Positions 1-7,064 of a stretch of 11,741 nucleotides of DNA are shown here, piece by piece. The stretch is from CAZJQD01 sp964548165 [NCBI: uncultured bacterium] (GTDB taxonomy: Bacteria; UBA8481), in the NCBI GenBank assembly GCA_964548165.1, contig CAZJQD010000072.1, positions 1 through 11,741 on the forward strand, in the 5' to 3' direction. The notes beneath the pieces were generated by a model. That model had not been told where the DNA came from. It made no database searches and worked only from the letters and a program-made list of their open reading frames with translations. The position numbers and the translations under genes are program-made. Within the stretch, counting starts at the first letter, position 1. Each line of letters starts with the position of its first letter.

Positions 1-1
1 G

Positions 2-45
2 TGTGACAGCGGGCGATTATGGCAGGAAACCCCCACGCTGTCACA
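2..45. repeat. Perfect 10-bp inverted repeat spanning an outward promoter
   Basis: TGTGACAGCG at 2-11 and its exact reverse complement CGCTGTCACA at 36-45 are separated by 24 nt. Read on the minus strand, the first-met arm contains the -35 box of the promoter at 16-44, and the second arm lies about where transcription would start. This is the layout of a pair of operator half-sites or of a stem in the early transcript. No T-run follows, so it does not look like an intrinsic terminator for rpoN. The repeat is directly visible; a regulatory role is inference, and I cannot match it to a known regulator. Confidence 0.6.
16..44 (-). promoter_or_regulatory. Sigma-70-type promoter reading out of the left edge
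   Basis: On the minus strand GTGACA (39-44, 5 of 6 matches to TTGACA) is followed by a 17-nt spacer and CATAAT (16-21, 5 of 6 matches to TATAAT). Transcription would start near position 9 and run out of the window. It lies just downstream of the rpoN stop codon at 79, so it would serve the next gene on that strand. In many genomes that gene is a ribosome hibernation factor (hpf/raiA), but it is outside the window, so its identity is inference. Confidence 0.55.
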
Positions 46-78
46 TCCCGAGGGGACAAATTCCAGGACCAAAATCTC

Positions 79-1752
79 TCAGAACTTCTGGCGTTGGCGG
101 GCGGAGAGGATGCCGAGCTGCTCGCGGTACTTCGTCACGGTGCGGCGCGCGATCGGGTAGCCGCGGGCGGCGAGGAGTTCCGCGAGCTTCTGGTCGGCCA
201 GGGGCTGGGAGGCGTCCTCGGCGTCGACGATCTCCTTGAGGACAGCCTTCACCACGCGCGCGGACGCTTCTTCGCCGTCGCCCATGTCGATGGCGTTGGT
301 GAAGAAATACTTCAACTCGAAGATGCCGCGGGGCGTCTGGATGTACTTCGCGGTCGTGACGCGCGAGACCGTCGACTCGTGGATGCCGAGGTCGTCGGCG
401 ACGACGCGGAGCGTCATCGGCCTCAGGTGCTTGGGCCCATACTCGAGGAAGTCTCGCTGGTGCTTCACGATGCACTCGCTGACCCGGTAGATGGTGCGTT
501 GCCGTTGCTGGATCGACTTGATGAGCCAGTAGGCGGACTCGAGCCGGCCCTTGAGATATTCGCCGACCTCGCCTTTGCTACGCTTCTCGCGGTCGTACAT
601 CCGCTGGTAGTCGCGACTGACCCTCAGGCGCGGCAGGCGATCATCCTTCAGGGTGACCACCCACTCGCCGTCCACCTTCTCGACGGCCACGTCGGGAACG
701 ATGTAGCCGGCATCGCTCGATCCGAAGGCGCGGCTCGGGGAGGGTTCGAGGAGCCGCACCCGCTCGATGGCCTCCAGGACGCCGGGAAGGGGCCGGTTGA
801 GCGCCCGCGCGATCGCGGGGAGGCGATTCCGCGCCATGTCCTCGAAGTGATCGCGCACGATGAGCCACGCCGCCGTGCCCTCCTCGCCCAGCCGCTCCAA
901 CTGCACGAGCAGGGACTCGCGGGAATCGCGAGCGGCCACGCCGGGCGGGTCGAAGTGCTTGAGCATCCAGCGGCGGACGCGCTCGAGGGACGTCGCCGAG
1001 AGACTGGGCGGCTGGTAGAGGACGCTCCGAACCTCCCAGCCGTTCGCGTACACGCGGCGCACCACGCCCTCGCTCTCGTCCAGGATGCCCCGGGTTCCGC
1101 CGGACGCGCAGGCGGCAGGATCCCGCTCGTAAAGGCACGGAGGTCTCCGCGCGAACTCCTCGACGTCATGAGCGAAGTATCCCTGCTCGTCGAGGTTCGT
1201 GATGATGATCCGCGCGATCTCGGTCTCCTCCGGAGTGATCTCGCCCGAGAGTTCGGCGCGTTGAAGTTGCTCCAGGAGCACATCATCGAGCTCGTAACGG
1301 ACCGCCCTTGTCTCTTCCACGACGCGCCCGGCGTCGGTCTCCTCGCCGCCGCCCGATCCCCCGCTCGTGAACTCCCCTTCTCCCGCGCCGCCGAAGAGAT
1401 TCTCGAAGTCGACGGTGTCCACCGGGCTCGACTGGTCGGCGGCTGCCGTCGCATCAGGCGTTGAGCCACCGGCAAGGTCGAAGGCGGGATCCGGGAGTTC
1501 GGGGGTCTCGCTGGATCCCGCCTCGCTCACTGCGCCGTCCGATCCATCCGCCGCGAACTCTTCCGGGATTTCCGCCTCCCTGGGCTCCTCTCCCTCCTCC
1601 ACGAGTTCCAGCGTGGGATTGCTCTCGAGTTCGAGTTCGACGTGCTGCTCCAGCTCGAGCGTCGACATCTGCAGCATCTGCACGGCCTGCTGCATCATGG
1701 GGGTCATCATGAGCCCCTGGCGCAGGGACTGTTCGAGCCGCGGCCCCTGCAT
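79..1752 (-). CDS. rpoN: RNA polymerase sigma-54 factor RpoN
   Basis: Sigma-54, which directs RNA polymerase to -24/-12 promoters and needs an AAA+ activator to open them. Region I is residues 1-50, with the Gln/Leu-rich start including LEQSLRQGLMMTPMMQQAVQ. Residues about 51-150 are an unusually long acidic, Ser/Gly-rich region II linker. The core-binding domain follows (FDPPGVAARD at about 267-276). A helix-turn-helix lies at about 446-485 (DDLGIHESTVSRV) and the RpoN box ARRTVTKYRE at about 535-544, close to the C-terminus. At 557 residues it exceeds the E. coli protein (477), through the linker and an insertion at about residues 203-247 holding Cys206 and Cys215. The ATG shares one base with the lptB stop (TGATG), with GAAGG about 8 nt upstream. 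It is last in the lptCAB-rpoN operon. Confidence 0.97.
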   Translation of the reverse strand: MQGPRLEQSLRQGLMMTPMMQQAVQMLQMSTLELEQHVELELESNPTLELVEEGEEPREAEIPEEFAADGSDGAVSEAGSSETPELPDPAFDLAGGSTPDATAAADQSSPVDTVDFENLFGGAGEGEFTSGGSGGGEETDAGRVVEETRAVRYELDDVLLEQLQRAELSGEITPEETEIARIIITNLDEQGYFAHDVEEFARRPPCLYERDPAACASGGTRGILDESEGVVRRVYANGWEVRSVLYQPPSLSATSLERVRRWMLKHFDPPGVAARDSRESLLVQLERLGEEGTAAWLIVRDHFEDMARNRLPAIARALNRPLPGVLEAIERVRLLEPSPSRAFGSSDAGYIVPDVAVEKVDGEWVVTLKDDRLPRLRVSRDYQRMYDREKRSKGEVGEYLKGRLESAYWLIKSIQQRQRTIYRVSECIVKHQRDFLEYGPKHLRPMTLRVVADDLGIHESTVSRVTTAKYIQTPRGIFELKYFFTNAIDMGDGEEASARVVKAVLKEIVDAEDASQPLADQKLAELLAARGYPIARRTVTKYREQLGILSARQRQKF

Positions 1753-2567
1753 CAGCGAATACCTTCACCCATCGGCCCCGCCGCCGGCCCCGCCGCCGGC
1801 CCCGCCGCCGGCCCCGCGGCAGGCTCCGCCGCCTCCCAGCGGAAGCCCTCGCCGAGGTAATGCTCGATGACCTCGGGGTCTTTCACGAGGTCGGGCCCGC
1901 GGCCGGACTTGAGCTCGCGGCCGGCGAAGACGATCGTCGCCGTGTCCACCACGTCGAGCATCTCGTGGACATTGTGGTCGGTGATGAGGACCCCGATACC
2001 GAGGTCACGCAACTTCAGGATCATCCGCTGGAGCTCGGCGACCTGCTTGGGATCGACGCCCGCGAAGGGCTCATCGAGGAGGAGGAACTTAGGCTCGATC
2101 GCCAGCGCGCGGGCGATCTCGAGGCGACGGCGCTCGCCGCCGGAGAGCCACCGGGCGCGACTGCCGGCCACGTGCCCGAGACCCATCTCCTCGATGAGCT
2201 GGTCGGCGCGCTCCCGCCGCGCCGCTCGCGCAAGCGGCTGAAACTCCAATACCGAGACGATGTTCTCGCGCGTCGTGAGGTCGCGAAAGGCGCTGGGTTC
2301 CTGGGGCAGGTACGCGATCCCGCGGCGGGCGCGCTTGTCGAGCGGGAGATCGGTGATCTCGACGCCGTCGAGACGGACGGTTCCCGCCTTGGGCCTGAGG
2401 AGTCCGACCATCATGTAGAACATGGAGGTCTTGCCGGCGCCGTTCGGGCCCAGGAGCCCGAAGATCGTGCCGCTCTCGACCCTCAGCGAGAGGTTGTCGA
2501 CCGCGCGCTTGCGGCCGTAGTCGAGCGAGAGGCCGATTCCCTCGAATGCCGACCGGTTCCTGGTCAC
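1752..2567 (-). CDS. lptB: LPS export ABC transporter ATP-binding protein LptB
   Basis: Cytoplasmic ATPase that, with LptF/LptG (not in this window), extracts LPS from the inner membrane and pushes it onto the LptC-LptA bridge. Walker A GPNGAGKT is at residues 40-47, Q-loop Gln89, signature LSGGE at 141-145, Walker B FLLLDEP at 161-167 and H-loop His198. The family-typical end HYLGEGFRW is at about 237-245. A tail of about 26 residues follows, made of repeated Ala-Ala-Gly-Pro units that E. coli LptB (241 residues) lacks; it is encoded by a 12-bp tandem repeat. The start is a GTG overlapping the lptA stop by 4 nt (GTGA), with no convincing ribosome binding site, so translation probably depends on coupling. 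Adjacency to lptA and rpoN supports LptB over other ABC ATPases. Confidence 0.95.
   Translation of the reverse strand: MTRNRSAFEGIGLSLDYGRKRAVDNLSLRVESGTIFGLLGPNGAGKTSMFYMMVGLLRPKAGTVRLDGVEITDLPLDKRARRGIAYLPQEPSAFRDLTTRENIVSVLEFQPLARAARRERADQLIEEMGLGHVAGSRARWLSGGERRRLEIARALAIEPKFLLLDEPFAGVDPKQVAELQRMILKLRDLGIGVLITDHNVHEMLDVVDTATIVFAGRELKSGRGPDLVKDPEVIEHYLGEGFRWEAAEPAAGPAAGPAAGPAAGPMGEGIR
1774..1833 (-). repeat. In-frame 12-bp tandem repeat, five units
   Basis: Plus-strand units GGCCCCGCCGCC at 1774, 1786 and 1798 are identical; two degenerate units follow at 1810 (GGCCCCGCGGCA) and 1822 (GGCTCCGCCGCC). In lptB they encode the Ala/Gly/Pro tail, so gain or loss of a unit adds or removes four residues without changing frame. 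The coding strand carries four GGGG runs exactly 12 nt apart, ending about 20 nt before the rpoN start. Quadruplex or hairpin formation in the mRNA is possible but untested. Confidence 0.9.
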
Positions 2568-3235
2568 CTCGGGGCGAAACCCCCGGGCAGGAACAGGCCG
2601 CGGACGTGGCCCTCCGCGCGCATGGCGCGGGTGTTGAGGTTATAGAGGATGCGGTCAGCCTCGATCTCGTTGCCGCCGTCCCAGAGCCGCGGACTGCCGG
2701 TCAAGAGGAGGTCGGAGGTGTTCTCGGTGTAGACGGCGCGCTCCGCGATGGCGCGGCGCGTGCCGTCGATCACCTCCACGCGCCCCGTCGCCGTGGCAGT
2801 GCGGACCGATTTCTCGTCGTCGCCGAGCGCGATCTCGATGCGATCAGCCTTCAACGAGAGCGTGCCGCGGACGATGTGGACGGCGCCGGTCAGGACGACG
2901 AGCTTGGTGCCGCCGTCATAGTCGACGCGATCCGCCTGACGCACCTCGATCCGCTCCGGCCCGCCGGTGGGCGCGGTCGCGGACGGGGGCGCGGTCACGG
3001 GCGCAGTTGCCGGCGACGTGATGGGTGCGACCGTCACGGCCGTCGGCGTCGGGCGTGCGGTCACCGGCACGGAGACGCCGGGAGCTCCGGGAACGGCGGT
3101 CGTGCCGGCGGGACGAGTTCCGCCCGAGGGCACCGTCTGGGCCAGGGCATCGCCGGTGGCCAGGAGCGCGGCAAGCCACGCTCCGTGCAGAGCGAGGAGG
3201 GCGAAACGTCTCGCCTGTCGGGTCGTCATCGTCAT
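2564..3235 (-). CDS. lptA: LptA/OstA-family periplasmic LPS-binding protein
   Basis: Periplasmic bridge protein that carries LPS from LptC to the outer-membrane LptD. Residues 1-32 form a Sec signal peptide with a likely cleavage after LAQ. Residues about 33-92 are a Pro/Thr/Ala-rich linker, longer than in E. coli LptA. The OstA-like beta-jellyroll is at about 93-215, with the alternating pattern typical of the family (KADRIEI, GRVEVIDGTRRAIAERAVYT, IEADRILYN). The protein has 223 residues. I chose the ATG at 3235: AAGGAG lies 7 nt upstream and the ATG overlaps the lptC stop as ATGA. The open frame extends upstream to 3382, but that part is a shadow of lptC. A second ATG two codons later (3229) is a possible alternative. 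The end overlaps the lptB GTG by 4 nt. Confidence 0.9.
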   Translation of the reverse strand: MTMTTRQARRFALLALHGAWLAALLATGDALAQTVPSGGTRPAGTTAVPGAPGVSVPVTARPTPTAVTVAPITSPATAPVTAPPSATAPTGGPERIEVRQADRVDYDGGTKLVVLTGAVHIVRGTLSLKADRIEIALGDDEKSVRTATATGRVEVIDGTRRAIAERAVYTENTSDLLLTGSPRLWDGGNEIEADRILYNLNTRAMRAEGHVRGLFLPGGFAPR

Positions 3236-3861
3236 AAGGCCACTCCTTCGATCGTTCCTCGAACGGCGCGCATCACCACGCGCGGCCCCCGGGGGTGAAT
3301 CACGCCATCCCGCCCCATCATTCTCATGCCGGGCCTCTCGATGAGCACGCTCCCGGCCGTACGGATCAGCTCGCCATCCCATCTCAGCCTCTGGCCGGAG
3401 ACGACCCAGCCATTCTCAAAGTGAATCACGTAGCCGCTGTCCAATACCACGACGGCGCTGGGACCGGTCTCCGGCCGCGCCACCGATCCGACCGGCGACG
3501 TCGCCGTGAAGCCCAGCGCCGGAAGATGGTGCCTGATTCCGCCCGCCGCGCTCACGCCGCCGCCGGGCACGACGAACGCCACCGATTCGCAAGCCACTTC
3601 CCCGGCACGCTCCCGGGCGCGCGCCGCGGAGACCCTCCAGAGAAGAACTCCCGCCGTGTCGCGTTCCTCGAGCGTGGCTGCCTGCGCTTCTACCGTCGGC
3701 AACGCCTTCGGGTCCGGTGGCGTCGGCGGCACCGGCGTTCCGCAGGCGGCCGCGGCCACCGCCGCGGCAACGGCGATAACAACTACCGAGTAAGACAACA
3801 GCCGATGGTCGCCGGTTTCGGCGGTGACACGACCCATACCCCGGGAACTTCTCACCAGCAT
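3232..3861 (-). CDS. lptC: LptC-like LPS export protein, possibly a lipoprotein
   Basis: First gene of the Lpt operon; position and C-terminal pattern fit LptC, which takes LPS from LptB2FG to LptA. Residues about 20-40 are a hydrophobic Val/Ala segment ending AAAC-G (Cys40), a weak lipobox. Classical LptC has an uncleaved membrane anchor, so this one may be lipidated instead. A Pro-rich stretch follows (42-54). The LptC-like region is about 70-190, including GWVVSGQRLRWDGELIRT and ERPGMRMMGRDGVI, which match the family's outer-strand pattern. The start is uncertain. ATG 3861 lies right against a possible extended -10 element, which would favour the GTG at 3855 or the ATG at 3837 (protein nine residues in). 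The stop overlaps the lptA start by 4 nt. Divergence from reference LptC is high, so the family call is moderate. Confidence 0.75.
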   Translation of the reverse strand: MLVRSSRGMGRVTAETGDHRLLSYSVVVIAVAAAVAAAACGTPVPPTPPDPKALPTVEAQAATLEERDTAGVLLWRVSAARARERAGEVACESVAFVVPGGGVSAAGGIRHHLPALGFTATSPVGSVARPETGPSAVVVLDSGYVIHFENGWVVSGQRLRWDGELIRTAGSVLIERPGMRMMGRDGVIHPRGPRVVMRAVRGTIEGVAL

Positions 3862-3890
3862 AGCCTAGCAAAATCCGTTCCCTTCAGTAA
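3862..3890 (-). promoter_or_regulatory. Possible extended -10 promoter for lptCAB-rpoN
   Basis: On the minus strand TTACTG (3885-3890) is followed by a 17-nt spacer and TAGGCT (3862-3867), with TG one base before the -10 box (extended -10 form). Hexamer matches are poor. The start would fall near 3855, downstream of the first ATG of lptC at 3861, which is why that ATG is doubtful. Confidence 0.3.
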
Positions 3891-3951
3891 GAGGCCATCT
3901 TCGGTGCATTTCCTCTCCCGCATCCCGCCGTCGGCCCCCGCGGTACCCTCC

Positions 3952-3978
3952 TTGCCCTCGCCCTGCCCTGCCCATAAA
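3952..3978 (+). promoter_or_regulatory. Possible promoter for the LysM gene and ilvD
   Basis: TTGCCC (3952-3957, 4 of 6) and CATAAA (3973-3978, 4 of 6) are separated by a short 15-nt spacer, leaving a leader of about 35 nt before the ATG at 4020. It lies in the 158-nt gap between the divergent lptC and LysM genes. CCCTG/CCCTC repeats fill the spacer. The fit is moderate and there is no experimental support. Confidence 0.35.
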
Positions 3979-4019
3979 CTCCGCTCATCTCTACTCACGA
4001 ACCAAGGAGCATGGTTACC

Positions 4020-4409
4020 ATGAAACAAGCCCTCGCCCTCCTCGCCCTGGTGCTCTTCGCCGGCGGCCCCGCCTTCGCCCAGGCCGTCTCCAATGACGAC
4101 GCCGACGCGCTCCGCCGCGCCCTCGAACAGGCCCTGCGCGAGAATATCTCGCTACGCGCCGACCTCGAGGCCGCCCGCGCCGAGATCGACCGCATCCGTG
4201 GCGGCGCCGACCGCCCGCTCGCACTCGTGCCCACCGCCCCGATCCCCGCCTCCCGCACCCACACCGTCCGGGAAGGCGAGACCCTGGGCATTCTCGCCGC
4301 CCGCTACTACGGCACCGTCAACCTGTACAACCGCATCTTCGACGCCAACCGCGGGATCCTCTCCAACCCGAACCTCATCTACCCCGGTCAACAGCTCGTC
4401 ATTCCCTGA
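4020..4409 (+). CDS. Small secreted coiled-coil LysM-domain protein
   Basis: A 129-residue exported protein likely to bind peptidoglycan. Residues 1-20 are a Sec signal peptide (hydrophobic core LALLALVLFAGG, cleavage around AFA-Q). Residues about 25-60 form a charged, Ala/Leu/Arg/Glu-rich helix with coiled-coil spacing. A Pro-rich linker (65-78) leads to one C-terminal LysM domain (about 81-129), from HTVREGETLGILAARYYG to the closing YPGQQLVIP. The start at 4020 is preferred over the in-frame ATG at 4011: AAGGAG at 4004-4009 is only 1 nt from 4011 but 10 nt from 4020, and the signal peptide begins at 4020. ilvD follows 45 nt later with no visible terminator, so they may be co-transcribed. 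No catalytic domain is present; the specific role is unknown. Confidence 0.88.
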   Translation: MKQALALLALVLFAGGPAFAQAVSNDDADALRRALEQALRENISLRADLEAARAEIDRIRGGADRPLALVPTAPIPASRTHTVREGETLGILAARYYGTVNLYNRIFDANRGILSNPNLIYPGQQLVIP

Positions 4410-4454
4410 GTTCGACGCGGCCGCGGCAACCCCCGCGCCGCAAGGAGATCCGCC

Positions 4455-6137
4455 ATGCGATCCGACACGATTAAGAAGGGCATCGAGCGCGCCCCGCACC
4501 GTTCGCTCCTGAAGGCCACGGGCGTCACCGACGCCGACATGGGCAAGCCCTTCATCGCGGTCTGCAACTCCTTCATCGAGATCATTCCGGGCCACGTCCA
4601 CCTCAACAAGGTGGGCGAGATCGTCAAGCAGGCGATCCGCGAGGCGGGGGGCGTGCCGTTCGAGTTCAACACGATCGGCGTCGACGACGGGATCGCGATG
4701 GGCCACACCGGCATGAAGTACTCGCTCCCGTCACGCGAACTGATCGCCGACTCCGTGGAGACCGTGATCCGCGCCCACTGCTTCGACGGCATGGTCTGCA
4801 TCCCGAACTGCGACAAGATCGTCCCGGGCATGCTGATGGCGGCGATGCGCGTCAACATCCCCACCATCTTCGTCTCCGGCGGACCGATGAAGGCCGGTGT
4901 CACCAAGTCCGGCAAGACCGTCGACCTCATCTCCGTCTTCGAGGGCGTCGCGGCGTTGAAGACGGGGAGCATGACCGAGGGCGAGCTCAAGGAGATCGAG
5001 GACGCCGGTTGCCCGACCTGCGGTTCGTGCTCGGGCATGTTCACCGCCAACTCGATGAACTGCCTCTGCGAGGCGCTCGGCATCGCGCTCCCCGGAAACG
5101 GCACGATCCTCGCCGGCCAGGACCGCGATCACCTCAACCCCGATCGCGTCGCGCTCTACAAGGCCGCGGCCCGCCAGATCATGAAGCTCGTGGAGCTGGA
5201 CCTCAAGCCGCGCGACATCGCCACCGTCGCCGCCTTCGACAACGCCCTGGCGCTCGACATCACCATGGGCGGCTCCACCAACACGATCCTCCACACCCTG
5301 GCCATCGCCCGCGAGGCCGGGATTCCCTACGACATCGCCCGCATCGACGAGCTCTCGCGCCGCATCCCCACGCTCTGCAAGGTCTCCCCTTCCTCGCACT
5401 ATCACGTCGAGGACGTGGCCAAGGCCGGTGGCATCTCCGCCATCCTCGCCGAGCTTGCCCGCCAGGACGGCGCGCTCGATCTGACGCAGAAGACCGTCAC
5501 CGGCAAGACTCTCGGCGGCAACCTCGAGGGCGTCCGCTCCACCGACACCGAGTGCATCCGCGTGCTTGAGAACCCGTATTCGACCGACGGGGGCCTCGCC
5601 ATCCTCTTCGGCTCGCTCGCGCCTGCGGGATCGGTCGTCAAGGCCGCCGGCGTCTCGGAGCAGATGCGCACGCACGAGGGGCCCGCGGTCGTCTTCGAGT
5701 CGCAAGAGGAAGCGTGCAACGGGATCCTCAACGGCAAGGTGAAGGCCGGCGACGTCGTCGTCATCCGCTACGAGGGCCCCAAGGGCGGCCCGGGGATGCA
5801 GGAGATGCTGGCGCCGACCTCGTACATCATGGGCCAGGGACTCGGCGATTGCGTCGCCCTCGTCACCGACGGCCGTTTCTCCGGCGGCACGCGCGGCGCC
5901 TGCGTCGGCCATGTCTCGCCGGAGGCCCAGGAGGGCGGGAACATCGGGCTCGTGAAGGCCGGCGACCGGATCCGCGTCGACATCCCGAACCGCCGGCTCG
6001 ACCTCCTCGTGGACGAATCCGAGCTTGAGAAGCGCCGCGCGACCTGGAAGCCGATCCCCCCGCGCATCGACTACGGCTACCTCAAGCGCTACGTCCAGCA
6101 CGCCACCTCCGCCAGCGAGGGCGCCATCCTGAAGTAG
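4455..6137 (+). CDS. ilvD: Dihydroxy-acid dehydratase IlvD
   Basis: Dehydrates 2,3-dihydroxy-isovalerate and 2,3-dihydroxy-3-methylvalerate to the 2-keto acids, the third common step to valine, leucine and isoleucine; cytoplasmic, Fe-S and Mg2+ dependent. The 560 residues are full length. Key motifs are [13 protein letters not shown] (72-84, metal-binding Asp77/Asp78), NCDKIVPG (118-125, Cys119 and Lys121, the Lys usually carbamylated), [18 protein letters not shown] (186-203) and the C-terminal [20 protein letters not shown] (472-491). The N-terminal IIPGHVHL has Gly where the [2Fe-2S] plant and actinobacterial enzymes have Cys, so it resembles the E. coli/B. subtilis type, probably [4Fe-4S] and oxygen-sensitive (inference). 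AAGGAG lies 7 nt before the ATG. The neighbouring genes are not other ilv genes. Confidence 0.97.
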   Translation: MRSDTIKKGIERAPHRSLLKATGVTDADMGKPFIAVCNSFIEIIPGHVHLNKVGEIVKQAIREAGGVPFEFNTIGVDDGIAMGHTGMKYSLPSRELIADSVETVIRAHCFDGMVCIPNCDKIVPGMLMAAMRVNIPTIFVSGGPMKAGVTKSGKTVDLISVFEGVAALKTGSMTEGELKEIEDAGCPTCGSCSGMFTANSMNCLCEALGIALPGNGTILAGQDRDHLNPDRVALYKAAARQIMKLVELDLKPRDIATVAAFDNALALDITMGGSTNTILHTLAIAREAGIPYDIARIDELSRRIPTLCKVSPSSHYHVEDVAKAGGISAILAELARQDGALDLTQKTVTGKTLGGNLEGVRSTDTECIRVLENPYSTDGGLAILFGSLAPAGSVVKAAGVSEQMRTHEGPAVVFESQEEACNGILNGKVKAGDVVVIRYEGPKGGPGMQEMLAPTSYIMGQGLGDCVALVTDGRFSGGTRGACVGHVSPEAQEGGNIGLVKAGDRIRVDIPNRRLDLLVDESELEKRRATWKPIPPRIDYGYLKRYVQHATSASEGAILK

Positions 6138-6164
6138 GGTCCATTCCCCAAGAGCACCGAGGGG

Positions 6165-6194
6165 TCGCATTTAAGGGGGTCACCTGCCTACAAT
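6165..6194 (+). promoter_or_regulatory. Possible promoter for the universal stress protein gene
   Basis: TACAAT at 6189-6194 matches the -10 consensus at 5 of 6 positions, 17 nt before the usp ATG. The best -35 candidate, TCGCAT at 6165-6170 with an 18-nt spacer, is weak, so an activator may be needed. The 74-nt gap after ilvD holds no clear terminator hairpin. Confidence 0.4.
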
Positions 6195-6211
6195 GGCTGT
6201 GGAGGACGTCC

Positions 6212-7045
6212 ATGAATCGCATCCTTGTCGGGCTTGATGGGTCGGAGTATTCGTGGACGGCGGTCGATTACGGGCGACAGCTCGCCGACTCCGTAGGAGG
6301 AGCGCTTCGCATCCTCCACGTCCAGGACGCCCGCATGCTCGAGGGACCCTACATCGCCGATCTCGGCGGTGCCGTCGGCGCCCAGCCCTACCTCGCCTTG
6401 ACGCCGCAGATCCAGGCCGTCCAGGTCGACCTGGCCACCAGGCTCGAAGCCGCCGTCCAAGAGAAGCTCGGGGACCGCGCGGAGTTCGAGACCGTCGTCG
6501 GCCTGCCCGTTAACGCGCTCGTCACGGCCGCCGAGGACGCCGACCTCGTCGTCTTGGGAAAGCGTGGTGAGCATGCCGCCGCGCACGCCGACCACCTGGG
6601 AACCGCCGTCGAGCGCGTCATCCGCCGATCACACCGGCCCTGCCTCATCACGCCCTGGCGCTACCGCACGATCGAGCGCGTGGCCGTGGCCTACGACGGG
6701 AGCCCGCACGCAGCCGACGCCGTCCGCACCGCGCTTCGTCTCCTCGAGCCGCTCAAGATCGCGCTCTCGCTCATCACCGTCCAGCCCTTGAAGGAGGACA
6801 TCGATCACTGGCGCGCGATCGAGGCCGAAGGCATGGAGATCATCCTGGGTGCCGGCGCCGACGGCACCGCCCAGCTCCTGCACGGCCATCCCGACGAAGA
6901 GATCCGGCAGTACTGCAGCGACGCCGAGATCGACCTCCTCGTCATCGGCGCCTACGGGCACTCCCGCATCCGCGAGTTCCTCGTCGGGAGCACCACCTAC
7001 CAGACGCTCCTGAAGGCCGAGATCCCCGTCTTCGTCGTAAGGTAG
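6212..7045 (+). CDS. Tandem-domain universal stress protein (UspA family)
   Basis: A cytoplasmic protein of 277 residues made of two Usp domains (about 1-148 and 153-277), as in UspE-like proteins; these bind ATP or AMP and help survival under stress, usually with no known catalytic activity. Each domain starts with a beta strand ending in the nucleotide-contact motif (GLDGS at 8-12; AYDGS at 160-164). Domain 2 has the canonical G-2x-G-9x-G-S loop (Gly246, Gly249, Gly259, Ser260). Domain 1 has Gly116, Gly119, Gly130, Thr131, one residue longer than canonical, so its nucleotide binding may be altered. GGAGG at 6201-6205, 6 nt before the ATG, supports the start. A repeat element begins 19 nt after the stop codon, with the convergent ATPase gene beyond it. 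Confidence 0.93.
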   Translation: MNRILVGLDGSEYSWTAVDYGRQLADSVGGALRILHVQDARMLEGPYIADLGGAVGAQPYLALTPQIQAVQVDLATRLEAAVQEKLGDRAEFETVVGLPVNALVTAAEDADLVVLGKRGEHAAAHADHLGTAVERVIRRSHRPCLITPWRYRTIERVAVAYDGSPHAADAVRTALRLLEPLKIALSLITVQPLKEDIDHWRAIEAEGMEIILGAGADGTAQLLHGHPDEEIRQYCSDAEIDLLVIGAYGHSRIREFLVGSTTYQTLLKAEIPVFVVR

Positions 7046-7064
7046 CCCGGCGCGTTCACAGAGA

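Noticed and set aside
2-45. Intrinsic terminator for rpoN
   Set aside because: The stem has a 24-nt loop and no following T-run on either strand; the promoter reading explains the sequence better.
19-1464. 481-codon open frame on the plus strand opposite rpoN
   Set aside because: It is antisense to a certain rpoN gene; long open frames opposite high-GC genes are expected from codon bias. No ribosome binding site or recognisable domain.
4731-6170. 479-codon open frame on the minus strand opposite ilvD
   Set aside because: The ilvD frame is unambiguous and full length; this is its antisense shadow, rich in Asp/Gly/Val/Ala/Arg with no domain.
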